Assembly (NCBI GenBank): GCA_049515135.1 | Contig: JBEKUJ010000012.1 | Span: forward strand, 60,897 to 124,896 | DNA from: Fen-1364 sp049515135 | Lineage (GTDB): Bacteria; Spirochaetota; Spirochaetia; SZUA-6; Fen-1364 | Length of the DNA stretch: 64,000 nucleotides | Direction of reading: 5' to 3' | Part shown: in pieces, positions 33,921 through 41,636 of the stretch | Layout: each line of letters begins with the position of its first letter | Numbering within the stretch: the stretch's first letter is position 1 | Notes under the pieces: generated by a model | Databases searched by the model: none | What the model saw: only the letters and a program-made list of their open reading frames with translations | What the model was told of the DNA's origin: nothing | Position numbers and translations under genes: made by a program

Positions 33921-34096
33921 AACCTCGTTAGGCGAGGCGTCTGCGTGAGATACAGGCCGCTGCACCGAAACGTCGAAAGACGCCAAGGGGTAGACCAGGC
34001 GGGGCCGGATTAAGGCCCTGCTCAAAGTGGCTGGGAACGCTCCCGCTCGGGGGCGGTCCCTACGACGCGCAGTGCCAAAGCTGGACCAGGGAGGTG
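33921..34096 (+). ncRNA. M-box (ykoK) magnesium riboswitch
   Basis: The leader matches the conserved M-box core: CTCGTTAGGCGAGGC, GAGATACAGGCCGCTGC, AAAGACGCCAAGGGG, GCTGGGAACGCTCCC, then GTGCCAAAGCTGGACC near the 3' end. Closing stem P1 can be formed by ACCTC (33922-33926) with GAGGT (34091-34095). That 3' strand contains the Shine-Dalgarno of the downstream transporter, so Mg2+-stabilised P1 should block translation. No terminator hairpin with T-run is seen, so translational control is inferred. Confidence 0.88.
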
Positions 34097-34099
34097 CAC

Positions 34100-35410
34100 A
34101 TGCCGGCTGCAACCATAGCTCCAGCGCGCGTGAAAAACGGCATCGGATTTGTGTCCCGCCTGTACTACATGCTCCGACGAGGGTGGAAATGGTTCGCAAT
34201 CTTCCTCACCGTGACCGGACCGGGCGTCATTGTGATGATTGCCGACAACGACGCCGGCGGTATTACAACGTACGCCGCCACGGGAGCCAAGTACGGCTAT
34301 GGCCTTCTGTGGTTTCTCGTCATCCTGGGTCCGGTCGCCTACGTCATCCAGGAAATGACGGTGAGATTGGGCGCAGTCACAAAAAGAGGCCATGCAGAGG
34401 CCATCTTCGACGCATTCGGTCCGTTCTGGGGATGGTTCTCCCTCACTGACTTGATCCTCACCGATTGGCTCACGCTGATCACCGAGTTCATTGGCATGAC
34501 GGCGGCTCTCAGCATCTTCCACGTCCCGCCCATTCTGACGGTCATCGTGGTTTCCGTCGTCATGCTCCTCATGGTCCTGCAGGGGCGGTACTGGACATGG
34601 GAAAAGATCGCTTTCCTCTTCTGTCTGCTCAATCTGGTGTATATCCCCGGGGCCATCCTGGTCAGGCCCTCCGTGTCCGACATCATCCACTCCGGCGTCA
34701 TCCCAAACTTCCCCGGGGGCTTCAACAACGAGATGTTCTTCTTCCTCATGGCGAACATCGGGACGACCATTGCGCCGTGGATGATTTTCTTCCAGCAGAG
34801 CTCAGTGGTCGACAAGAGCCTCAAGGAGAGAGACATCCCGTGGGGCAGGCTGGACACGGCCGTCGGGGCCTTTGCCACGGTGCTCGTGGCTGTTTTCATC
34901 ATCATTACCACGGGCTCCGTGCTGAAAGGCTCCACGGTGGAGGATGCGGCCCAGGCGTCGGTTGCCCTCATGGGAATCAACCGCTGGATCGGCACTTTCC
35001 TGGCCATCGGGCTTTTCGACGCTGGCTTCCTCGGGGCAATCTGCATCTCCCTTGCCAGCTCCTGGGCCTTTGGGGAGGTCTTCGGGTGGGCCCACTCGCT
35101 CAACAACAAGATCAGGGAAGCCCCCTGGTTCTACGGAAGCTACCTGCTGCTGCTCGGCACCGCGGGGGCAGTCGTCCTCCTTCCCAGAGCGCCCCTCGTG
35201 CTGATAACGCTTTTCGTGCAGGTCATTGCGACAACCTTGCTGCCCGCGGCCATGGTATTCCTGATCCTCCTGCTGAACGACAAGGAGAGGATGGGAGAGT
35301 TCAGAAACATGAGGATGCAGAATATCATCTCGGTCAGTGTTGTGATTGTCATCGTGGCGCTGTCCACCATGTACGCGGTGACGGCGCTTTTCCCGCATCT
35401 GTTGAAGTAG
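34100..35410 (+). CDS. Nramp-related divalent metal (probably Mg2+) transporter
   Basis: 436 residues with 11 TM helices of the LeuT/Nramp fold. In TM1 the canonical DPGN is replaced by DNDAGG (about 47-52), and in TM6 the usual MPHN-like segment is APWM, so the conserved Met ligand for Mn/Fe is absent. This pattern and the M-box upstream fit NRMT-type Mg2+ transporters rather than Mn/Fe importers. The ATG at 34100 has GGGAGG 5 nt upstream, the strand sequestered by the riboswitch. First gene of a three-gene unit. Confidence 0.88.
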   Translation: MPAATIAPARVKNGIGFVSRLYYMLRRGWKWFAIFLTVTGPGVIVMIADNDAGGITTYAATGAKYGYGLLWFLVILGPVAYVIQEMTVRLGAVTKRGHAEAIFDAFGPFWGWFSLTDLILTDWLTLITEFIGMTAALSIFHVPPILTVIVVSVVMLLMVLQGRYWTWEKIAFLFCLLNLVYIPGAILVRPSVSDIIHSGVIPNFPGGFNNEMFFFLMANIGTTIAPWMIFFQQSSVVDKSLKERDIPWGRLDTAVGAFATVLVAVFIIITTGSVLKGSTVEDAAQASVALMGINRWIGTFLAIGLFDAGFLGAICISLASSWAFGEVFGWAHSLNNKIREAPWFYGSYLLLLGTAGAVVLLPRAPLVLITLFVQVIATTLLPAAMVFLILLLNDKERMGEFRNMRMQNIISVSVVIVIVALSTMYAVTALFPHLLK

Positions 35411-35421
35411 GGGGGTGGGGC

Positions 35422-35634
35422 ATGACGGAAAAGGGGAGCCGGTCCCGCGGGCCTGTCGGCGCGTTCTTCAGCCGCAGGTTCTCGAAGATCCGGGAAATCA
35501 ACCGAAGGTACGCCGGGCATCACGTCACAATGACTCCTGCCGTGAAGGTGGCTTTGCTCTTTCTGCGAATCTATCTGCTTGCCCTTGTCGGGATACTGGT
35601 CTTCAAGTTTTTCATGATTCTGGCCGGGAAGTAG
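35422..35634 (+). CDS. Small single-TM membrane protein in the magnesium operon
   Basis: 70 residues: a basic N-terminus (SRSRGPVGAFFSRRFSKIREINRRYAG), then one TM helix (about 45-66) and a short end. GGGGGTGGGG precedes the ATG. It lies 11 nt after the transporter and 10 nt before the MgtE_N gene, all one direction, so it is very likely real. No family recognised; it may be a transporter accessory or tether for the cytosolic sensor. Confidence 0.65.
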   Translation: MTEKGSRSRGPVGAFFSRRFSKIREINRRYAGHHVTMTPAVKVALLFLRIYLLALVGILVFKFFMILAGK

Positions 35635-35644
35635 GAGGCGCAGA

Positions 35645-36916
35645 ATGCCTGAGCCGCGGATGCTGAGCGGGCTGCCGGAGTTCTTCTTCATTTCGCAGCT
35701 TCTTCGGGACAAGGTGCTGCGGCAGCGCAAGGATCGACTGGAGGTGCTGGGGACCCTGACCGATCTCGAGATCCGTCTGGGCGGTCATTACCCGGAGGTG
35801 GTGAATCTCATTGTGGGCAGGTCCTTCGGGAGACACCCCCTTGAGATCCCGGTTCGATACGTGCAGTCCATTGATTCGAAGAGAAGCGTCGTGAGCTTTC
35901 CGGAAGGCCTGTCCCTGAAGGAGTTCGAGGGCGAATCCTCGCGCATCCTCATCAAGGACATGGTGCTGGACAAGAAGATCATCGACACGGATGAGTACGA
36001 GGTGGAGGTGGTCTATGACATCCACCTGCTGCGCGCGGACACCCGCATGTTCGTTGTTCACGTGGATGTCACCAAGGCGGGGATGCTCAGGCGGCTGCAC
36101 CTGGGGTGGCTTGCGCGCCTTGTGTGGGGGAAGGCCAAGGAGGCCGAGCTTCTTCCCTGGAAGTACGTCCAGCCTCTGCCCAGCGATATCGACCGGTTCC
36201 ATGGGAACGTGAAGTTGAATATTTCCCGGGAAAAGATCGCTGACATCCACCCTGCCGACCTTGCCGATATCATGGAGGAGCTGAGCAGCGACGAGCGCGT
36301 TGCTATCATGGACACGCTGGACACAGAGACCGCCGCGGACACACTGGAGGAGTCCGAGCCCCGGGTCCAGCGCGACCTTGTGGCTTCGCTGCGGCATGAC
36401 AGGATTGCCGAGCTGCTGCAGACAATGACCCCCGCCCAGGTTGCCGACCTTCTGGAGATCCTCCCGCGAATCGACGCGGAAGCCCTGAAGAAGACGCTCC
36501 CCTCTGAAACTGCTGCCAAAGTCAACGATCTCCTGCAGGTCCACGAGGTCAAGCTCGCCGCCATTGCCACCAGCCGTTTCCTTGCGCTTCCCGAGACTGC
36601 GCCGGTGAGAACGGCTCTCAGCAGGTTCCGCAGCCGCAAGACCCGCTACGACGTCATCATGTACGTCTACGTGACCGCGGAGGGTGGGACGCTGAAAGGC
36701 GTTGTGGACATACGGGAGCTGATTCAGAACAAGTCGGACGAGCCCCTTGGCAACATCATGACGGAACAGATTGTCACGCTGTCCCCGGAGGACACGCTCT
36801 CAGACGCTGCGCTCGAGTTCTCCAAGTATGGCTTCCGTTCTCTTCCCATGGTGGACAAGGACCGCAAGCTCCTGGGAGTCATTCCTTACAAGGACCTGCT
36901 GTCGATGATGCAATGA
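35645..36916 (+). CDS. Cytosolic MgtE_N / CBS-pair magnesium sensor protein without membrane domain
   Basis: 423 residues. N-terminal about 190 residues contain two PRC-barrel-like segments (DLEIRLGGHYPEVVNLIVGR; VYDIHLLRADTRMFVVHVDV). Then an MgtE_N superhelical domain (about 195-300, HPADLADIMEELSSDERVAIM and repeats) and a CBS pair (about 300-423, MTEQIVTLSPEDTL...LLGVIPYKDLL). The five-TM MgtE pore is missing. In MgtE the N/CBS unit binds Mg2+ and closes the channel, so this free version is probably the regulatory subunit of the Nramp-like transporter encoded two genes upstream. Confidence 0.87.
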   Translation: MPEPRMLSGLPEFFFISQLLRDKVLRQRKDRLEVLGTLTDLEIRLGGHYPEVVNLIVGRSFGRHPLEIPVRYVQSIDSKRSVVSFPEGLSLKEFEGESSRILIKDMVLDKKIIDTDEYEVEVVYDIHLLRADTRMFVVHVDVTKAGMLRRLHLGWLARLVWGKAKEAELLPWKYVQPLPSDIDRFHGNVKLNISREKIADIHPADLADIMEELSSDERVAIMDTLDTETAADTLEESEPRVQRDLVASLRHDRIAELLQTMTPAQVADLLEILPRIDAEALKKTLPSETAAKVNDLLQVHEVKLAAIATSRFLALPETAPVRTALSRFRSRKTRYDVIMYVYVTAEGGTLKGVVDIRELIQNKSDEPLGNIMTEQIVTLSPEDTLSDAALEFSKYGFRSLPMVDKDRKLLGVIPYKDLLSMMQ

Positions 36917-36941
36917 CGCGGATGCCGCCGCGGCATCCGCG
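36917..36941 (+). terminator. Strong hairpin between convergent genes
   Basis: Ten-bp perfect stem (CGCGGATGCC with GGCATCCGCG), 5-nt loop, starting right at the stop codon of the MgtE_N gene and 5 nt before the ankyrin gene's stop. It lacks a clear T-run on either strand; probably a bidirectional terminator or 3'-end protector. Confidence 0.55.
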
Positions 36942-36945
36942 GCTC

Positions 36946-37398
36946 TCACTTTCCGCCGGCTCGCAGCTTTTCAAGCGCTGCGGAGCCCTTCAGCTTGTCG
37001 TTGTCTTGTGCATAGTCGAAGGCCGTCCTTCCCGCATCACTTCGAAGCCGGGGGTCGGCGCCGGCCACCATCAGGGCAAGGTCCACCTCGGGGTTCGGAT
37101 TGTTGTACGCAGCCATCATGAGGGGCGTCCAGCCCTGCGGACCCCGGGCGTTCACCTTTGCTCCCGCCTTGACGAGCGCCGACATAGCCGCGGGGTCAGG
37201 ATTGGAAGCTGCCGCGAGCATCAGAACGGTCCTCCCCGTGGAATCCACGGCATTCGGGTCCGCGCTGCCGCGCAGCGCCTGCTGGATCTCGGCCGGGGTA
37301 GCGCTCTCCGCGATATCGAGCAGATCTGAAGTCAGAGCGTAAAGAGGGGAGAGCGTAAGAACACTGAAGAGGACAACAAGAAACGGCTGTACCTTCAC
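36946..37398 (-). CDS. Exported ankyrin-repeat protein
   Basis: About 150 residues: hydrophobic signal (VQPFLVVLFSVLTLSPLYA), then three ankyrin repeats (TGRTVLMLAAASNPDPAAMSALVKAGA; GWTPLMMAAYNNPNPEVDLALMVAGA; AGRTAFDYAQDNDKL). The start is uncertain: GTG 37398 puts the signal at the N-terminus, while longer frames reach 37569. Repeats contain the same NPNPEV insertion as the ankyrin protein at 63282, so the two are related. Function unknown; protein-protein contact in the periplasm is the family inference. Confidence 0.75.
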   Translation of the reverse strand: MKVQPFLVVLFSVLTLSPLYALTSDLLDIAESATPAEIQQALRGSADPNAVDSTGRTVLMLAAASNPDPAAMSALVKAGAKVNARGPQGWTPLMMAAYNNPNPEVDLALMVAGADPRLRSDAGRTAFDYAQDNDKLKGSAALEKLRAGGK

Positions 37399-37575
37399 GC
37401 CCGCCCCAACGAGATCAATCGTCGTGATAATTCGTCTCCACATATCTGCCACCATTGGGGGAGTTTCCCCCTTGCGTACGTGTCCCTTGAAAGCTACTGA
37501 TTGTGTCGTCGAACGCATAGCAAGCGGGATTGCCGCCGGGGGCGGGGTGACGCCGGCTGCGTCCGGCATCCGGTC

Positions 37576-37604
37576 TTGACAGCCTTTGTCTCCTGGATTA
37601 TCTA
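37576..37604 (+). promoter_or_regulatory. Candidate promoter for the CDF exporter
   Basis: TTGACA at 37576-37581 and TATCTA at 37599-37604, spacing 17. It leaves an untranslated leader of about 125 nt before the GTG at 37736, in which no known riboswitch was recognised. Confidence 0.5.
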
Positions 37605-37735
37605 GTGAGCGACAGGAAGAGCAGGCTTCGCCGGGCCCGGCGCTTCAGGCAGGGGCAGCAGACCAACACTGCGGGACTTCCATACTATCGAGCCTCCTCA
37701 TTGAAGGCGGGGGCCGAACAGCAAAGGAGACCCAC

Positions 37736-38644
37736 GTGAACCGGGCTGCGCGCACCGCTCGACTGTCGATCTTGTCGAATACACTCCTGGTTGCTCTGAA
37801 GCTCGCCGTTGGGCTCCTCAGCGGCTCCGTCAGCATCATTTCCGAAGCCATACACTCTTTTATGGATCTTTTCGCGGCCGTCATGGCGTTTGTTTCAATA
37901 CGCCTGGCCCGTCGCCCGGCTGACAAGAGACATCCCTACGGTCATGAGAAGATCGAGAATGTTTCTGGCGTGCTGGAAGCCATCCTGATCTTCGTCGCTG
38001 TGTGCCTGATCATTTACGAGGCTGCCCAGAAGCTCATCCACAATGAGCCGGTCCAACGGCTGGAGCTTGGTCTTGTCGTCATGACCATTTCAGGCGCGGT
38101 GAATATCCTCGTCTCCCGGAAGCTCTATCGCGTAGCTGCCGAAGAGCGAAGCGTGGCCCTGGAAGCCGATGCCCTCCACCTCAAGACGGACGTCTATTCG
38201 TCTCTTGGCGTTGCCGTGGGGTTGCTTGTAATAGTGGCGCTTCAGCGTCTGGCAGGCTTTGCCTGGGTTTCCTACCTGGATCCTATTGTGGCAATCGCTA
38301 TTGCAGCGCTTATTCTCAGGGAGTCCTGGTCCATGCTGCGAAAGGCTTTCGGTCCTCTGGTTGACACAAGCCTGTCTCCTCAGGACATCGCCGCCATTGA
38401 AACGTGCGTCAAACGGTACCCGAACGTCGGCCTCCATTCGCTGCGCACGCGCAGCGCGGGAGGAAAGAAGCATATCGACTTCCATCTTTCCGTGCCTGAG
38501 GTGATAAGCGTGAAGGAATCCCACAGCTTGTGCGATGCAATCGAGCGCGATCTGAGACGTCTGATTCCGAAAGCCAGCATTCTGATCCATGTGGAGCCGC
38601 GGGAACGCGGCAGCAGAGAGGCCGCGGAAAACAAGCAAGAGTGA
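37736..38644 (+). CDS. Cation diffusion facilitator (CDF) metal exporter
   Basis: 302 residues with six TM helices and a C-terminal cytoplasmic domain. The metal site residues are in TM2 (EAIHSFMDLF, His-x3-Asp) and TM5 (DALHLKTDVYSS, His-x3-Asp). The C-terminal half has HSLRTRSAGGKKHIDFHLSV and ILIHVEP, the usual regulatory metal-binding fold. The start at GTG 37736 is set by AAAGGAGA 5-6 nt upstream and gives the family's usual length. Exports Zn2+, Fe2+ or Mn2+; which one is not clear. Confidence 0.93.
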   Translation: MNRAARTARLSILSNTLLVALKLAVGLLSGSVSIISEAIHSFMDLFAAVMAFVSIRLARRPADKRHPYGHEKIENVSGVLEAILIFVAVCLIIYEAAQKLIHNEPVQRLELGLVVMTISGAVNILVSRKLYRVAAEERSVALEADALHLKTDVYSSLGVAVGLLVIVALQRLAGFAWVSYLDPIVAIAIAALILRESWSMLRKAFGPLVDTSLSPQDIAAIETCVKRYPNVGLHSLRTRSAGGKKHIDFHLSVPEVISVKESHSLCDAIERDLRRLIPKASILIHVEPRERGSREAAENKQE

Positions 38645-38749
38645 GAACAGAAAGTGCGTCGTGAGCGCAGTTTTCACTGCCTATGATGACCACGCGAGAC
38701 ACGTGCGATATGGACCGCTGCCGGGGGTTTGGTGAAACGGGGGATCATC

Positions 38750-38938
38750 ATGAGATCATGCACCATCGACTCGAACAAGGCGTCATGCAACTGCACGTAT
38801 GCCTGCAGCCGCAAGGGCATATGCTGCGAATGTGTGACGTACCATCGCAGCGCAGGGGAGCTGCCCGCGTGCTATTTCTCAAAAGCGGCCGAGCGGACCT
38901 ATGACCGATCCATCGAGAACTTCATGAGGACCCGGTAG
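38750..38938 (+). CDS. Cys-rich small protein, DUF6485 family
   Basis: 62 residues with eight Cys: SCTIDSNKASCNCTYACSRKGICCECVTYHRSAGELPACYF, then TYDRSIENF. The CNCTY-x-C-x-x-KGICCECV-x-YHR pattern is conserved in a family of unknown function in anaerobes; metal (Zn or Fe) binding is likely. The ATG at 38750 is preceded by GGGGGATC; upstream in-frame TTG/GTG codons are less likely. Confidence 0.85.
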   Translation: MRSCTIDSNKASCNCTYACSRKGICCECVTYHRSAGELPACYFSKAAERTYDRSIENFMRTR

Positions 38939-38946
38939 GTCTGGAG

Positions 38947-39444
38947 TCAATCCTTCATTTTTGCAACCGGGGGCCGGGTTCCCATCACGAGAAGGACCGA
39001 GTTTCCCACTTTTTCTGTGGTGACGGTGAACGTCCTGCGGGAATCTGCTTTGTGCGGATAGCTGATTGGCACCGCCCGCAGGCCCTCACCGGTGAGCCAT
39101 GTGTGCTCGACCGACCTCTTGAGCCTGCACAGAAGGCAGGCAACCGTGTCCCCGCAGCGGCCAAGCGTTCCGGAGTACATGCAGTCCAGTGCCTCTCCGA
39201 CTCTCACCCCGGGAGCGTTGTGGTCCGTCATCATTTCTCGAAACAGGCTGTTGGAGAAGAGAATGGTCTGTTCCTGGTCCAGGAGAACGGATGGCGCCCC
39301 AAGAAGCTCCAGGTACTCCGTCAGGTTCTTGCCTCCGGACGAAATAACAGCTGTAAAGCACGATGTGCACGACCGTGTCAGAAGTCGGATGTCATCTTTC
39401 CCGTCCAGACTCCGCCTGCAACGAAAGCATACCGCATGACTCAT
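38947..39444 (-). CDS. Zinc-ribbon plus Cys-cluster PAS protein (copy 2)
   Basis: 165 residues, paralogue of the protein at 27568: CFRCRRSL...SCTSCF knuckle, PAS-like core (GAPSVLLDQEQTILFSNSLFREMM), and the Cys set in ALDCMYSG, GRCGDTVACLLC. Same length, same order, and the end VTTEKVGNSVLLVMGT matches the other copy's VATEKAGDTVLLMIGT. No output domain. Likely a small redox or metal sensor acting on a partner. Convergent with DUF6485 across 8 nt. Confidence 0.75.
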   Translation of the reverse strand: MSHAVCFRCRRSLDGKDDIRLLTRSCTSCFTAVISSGGKNLTEYLELLGAPSVLLDQEQTILFSNSLFREMMTDHNAPGVRVGEALDCMYSGTLGRCGDTVACLLCRLKRSVEHTWLTGEGLRAVPISYPHKADSRRTFTVTTEKVGNSVLLVMGTRPPVAKMKD

Positions 39445-39548
39445 TGCGTCATTGGACCTTGAGTCAAAGGTAACTGCGGGGCCGGAGCGCGGTCAAGTTG
39501 CAAAACCTCTCTTGGACGCTCGGACGGAGCTTGGTTACATTGGGTCCC

Positions 39549-39983
39549 ATGAGCCTCTGGCTTGCCAAGAGCGACCCCGACACATACGGCTGGGCCGATC
39601 TTGTGCGGGATGGGAAGACCACCTGGGACGGCGTCCGCAACTTCACGGCCCGCAATTACATCCGCGGGATGAAGCCGGGCGATCTGGTTCTCTTCTATCA
39701 TTCGGGTCAGGAGAAATCCGTCGTGGGCGCCATGAAGGTCGTGTCCGAACCCTATGCTGACAGGACGGCGGAAGAAGAGATCTGGTCTGCCGTCGACGTT
39801 GCCCCCGCGTGGACGCTGAAATCCCCGGTAACGTTGGCAAGGATCAAGGCCGAGCCATCACTCAGGAACATCCACCTTGTGCGGGTGGGGCGCCTTTCAG
39901 TCATGCCCTTGGAAAAGCAGGAGTTCGACGCCATCGTTTCCCTGGGGGGAGGCCTTCAGCGGCTTCCCCAGCAGAGAGCTTGA
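39549..39983 (+). CDS. EVE domain protein
   Basis: 144 residues forming one EVE (PUA-like) domain: MSLWLAKSDPDTYGWADL, TTWDGVRNFTARNYIRGMKPGDLVLFYHSG, IVGAM-type VVGAMKVVSEPY. EVE domains bind modified bases in DNA or RNA; bacterial stand-alone copies are common and of uncertain role. The start at 39549 fits the family N-terminus; the Shine-Dalgarno is weak. No restriction genes are adjacent. Confidence 0.92.
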   Translation: MSLWLAKSDPDTYGWADLVRDGKTTWDGVRNFTARNYIRGMKPGDLVLFYHSGQEKSVVGAMKVVSEPYADRTAEEEIWSAVDVAPAWTLKSPVTLARIKAEPSLRNIHLVRVGRLSVMPLEKQEFDAIVSLGGGLQRLPQQRA

Positions 39984-40060
39984 AAACAGACGGCCTGCAA
40001 GCTACAATCTCCGGTGAAGTCTGCGGTCGGGTGCCTGTGCTCTCCAAGGAGAAGCGCCGC

Positions 40061-40441
40061 ATGCCAGAGAATGGAGAAGATCTCAACAAAACCATCTACT
40101 CGGACAGCGCTGTTGGGCAGCGTCTTTTCAAAGTGCGCACTCCGGGGACCATGTTCATTGTTTTTCAAGGCAAGAGAATCCCCATTACCAGCCGCATCAC
40201 TCTGGGCAGGGACGCGGACAACACCATCGAGCTGCAGGACGCCCTGGCCTCCCGTCATCACGCGGTCATCCAGAAAGTGAAGGAAGATTTCTTTATTGAA
40301 GACCTGGCCAGCACCAACGGCACGTTCGTGAACGGACAGCCTGTGCCCCCCGGGAAGTACGTGCGTCTCTATAAAGAGGATGTCATCCTGATCGGCCGGA
40401 CAGAGCTGTCTCTACAGCAATTCGCGAACCAGGCCCCCTAG
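40061..40441 (+). CDS. FHA domain protein
   Basis: 126 residues: a short N-terminal tail with a Thr (DLNKTIYSD) that could be a phosphorylation site, then an FHA domain (about 45-120) with the phosphothreonine-binding loops ITLGRDADNTIEL, SRHHAVI and STNGTFVNG. AAGGAGA lies about 10 nt upstream of the ATG. Acts as an adaptor for Ser/Thr kinase signalling; no kinase is near. Confidence 0.9.
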   Translation: MPENGEDLNKTIYSDSAVGQRLFKVRTPGTMFIVFQGKRIPITSRITLGRDADNTIELQDALASRHHAVIQKVKEDFFIEDLASTNGTFVNGQPVPPGKYVRLYKEDVILIGRTELSLQQFANQAP

Positions 40442-40472
40442 GTCCGGCGTCGTTCACGTGAGGGAAGCTCGC

Positions 40473-40706
40473 ATGGCGGACGTCCAGGTGGCTTTCTTGC
40501 GCGGTATCAACGTCGGCCCCAACAAGCGCGTGAAGATGGCGGATCTCCGCGCTTTCTGCTGGCTGTCGTTGCGGACAGGGTGAAGCTTGCCGACATCGCC
40601 CGGCAAGACTGGGGCAAAGAGAGGATTTCACTTGGCGCTTCCCGGGCGGTCTACATGTGGATGCCGAGAGGGGTCATTGAGAGCAAGCTCAACGCGGCAG
40701 TCGGCA
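40473..40706 (+). pseudogene. DUF1697 remnant
   Basis: The ATG at 40473 opens a frame reading ADVQVAFLRGINVGPNKRVKMADLRA, the conserved N-terminus of DUF1697. It ends early at a TGA near 40580. Another frame from about 40550 reads VKLADIARQDWGKERISLGASRAVYMW, then GVIESKLNAAV, matching the C-terminal part. The middle of the domain (about 100 residues) is missing. An internal deletion with frameshift; not functional. Confidence 0.7.
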
Positions 40707-41555
40707 TCAGTCTCCAGGGTCGCGGTTCCTGAACGTCCTGAAGAGCTTGTTCAGGTCGTCGTATTTCACCGCGCCGTCAAAACCGGTGAAGACGCCGTCC
40801 CGGGCGATTGACACGGCCGCGCGGATGAATCCTGTCCATGCGGCGCGCGCCAGCGCGGAGCCGACACTGATCCGCCGCGCTCCGAGCTCCGCCAGTTCCG
40901 ACACGTCAAGTCCCATGTCTTCGCTCACCAGGACGTTCACCGGCTTTGGCGAGACCGCGTCGATCACGGCGCGAATGGCTTCCCTGGTCTTCAGGCCGGG
41001 GGCGTAAAGGACATCAGCCCCCGCATCCGCGTACGCTGTGAGGCGCGCGATCGATTCCCGCAGCGGCTGCGGATGCCCCACGAGATGGCATTCGGCGCGC
41101 CCTGTGAGAAGCACATCGGCTTTCGAAGAATCGATTGCGCCGCGCGCTGCCCGGATCCGTTCCACCGCCTGGGAGATGTCGTACAGCGGCCTTTCCGTGT
41201 CTCCTGTCGCGTCCTCGATCGAAAGGCCGGCGGCTCCGGTCTCGATGCACCGCCGTACGTTGGCAGCCACCCCTTCGGGGGTTGCAGAAAAGCCGGCCTG
41301 GAAATCGGCGTTGACGGGCATGTCCACCGCGGACGCGATCTCTGCAATATGGGCAAGCATAAGGTCCGCCGTCACGACGCCGCTGTCCGGTAGACCGCGG
41401 GAAAATGCGAACCCTGCGCTGGTTGTGGCCAGCGCTTTGAAGCCCAGGTGCTGCAGATAGCGCGCCGAACCGATGTCCCAGGGATTCGGGATGACGAAGC
41501 ACCCCGTCTCGTGGAGGCGGCGGAATGCAGCCCGCTGTTCGATGATCTGGTTCAT
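40707..41555 (-). CDS. Isocitrate lyase / PEP mutase family protein
   Basis: 282-residue TIM-barrel. Seen: IPNPWDIGSARYLQHLGFKALATTSAGFAFSRG, the Asp-containing MPVNADFQAGF, GLSIEDATG, LLTGRAECHLVG (family usually RTDA or RAE) and ISVGSALARAAW. Members cleave or form C-C or C-P bonds in 2-oxo acid-type substrates (e.g. oxaloacetate or 2-methylisocitrate). The canonical KKCGH loop of isocitrate lyases is absent, so it belongs to the PEP mutase-like branch. Substrate unknown. Confidence 0.9.
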   Translation of the reverse strand: MNQIIEQRAAFRRLHETGCFVIPNPWDIGSARYLQHLGFKALATTSAGFAFSRGLPDSGVVTADLMLAHIAEIASAVDMPVNADFQAGFSATPEGVAANVRRCIETGAAGLSIEDATGDTERPLYDISQAVERIRAARGAIDSSKADVLLTGRAECHLVGHPQPLRESIARLTAYADAGADVLYAPGLKTREAIRAVIDAVSPKPVNVLVSEDMGLDVSELAELGARRISVGSALARAAWTGFIRAAVSIARDGVFTGFDGAVKYDDLNKLFRTFRNRDPGD

Positions 41556-41636
41556 TTCAAGACGTTAGCGTAGCGCGCGCGCCGCGATCAAGTAAGCCAT
41601 CGTGACCCTGTCGGGCAGATCGTGGTACTCTGAGGC

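Noticed and set aside
37582..37735. Possible metal riboswitch (yybP-ykoY-like) before the CDF exporter
   Set aside because: Leader is long enough but the conserved core sequences were not found.
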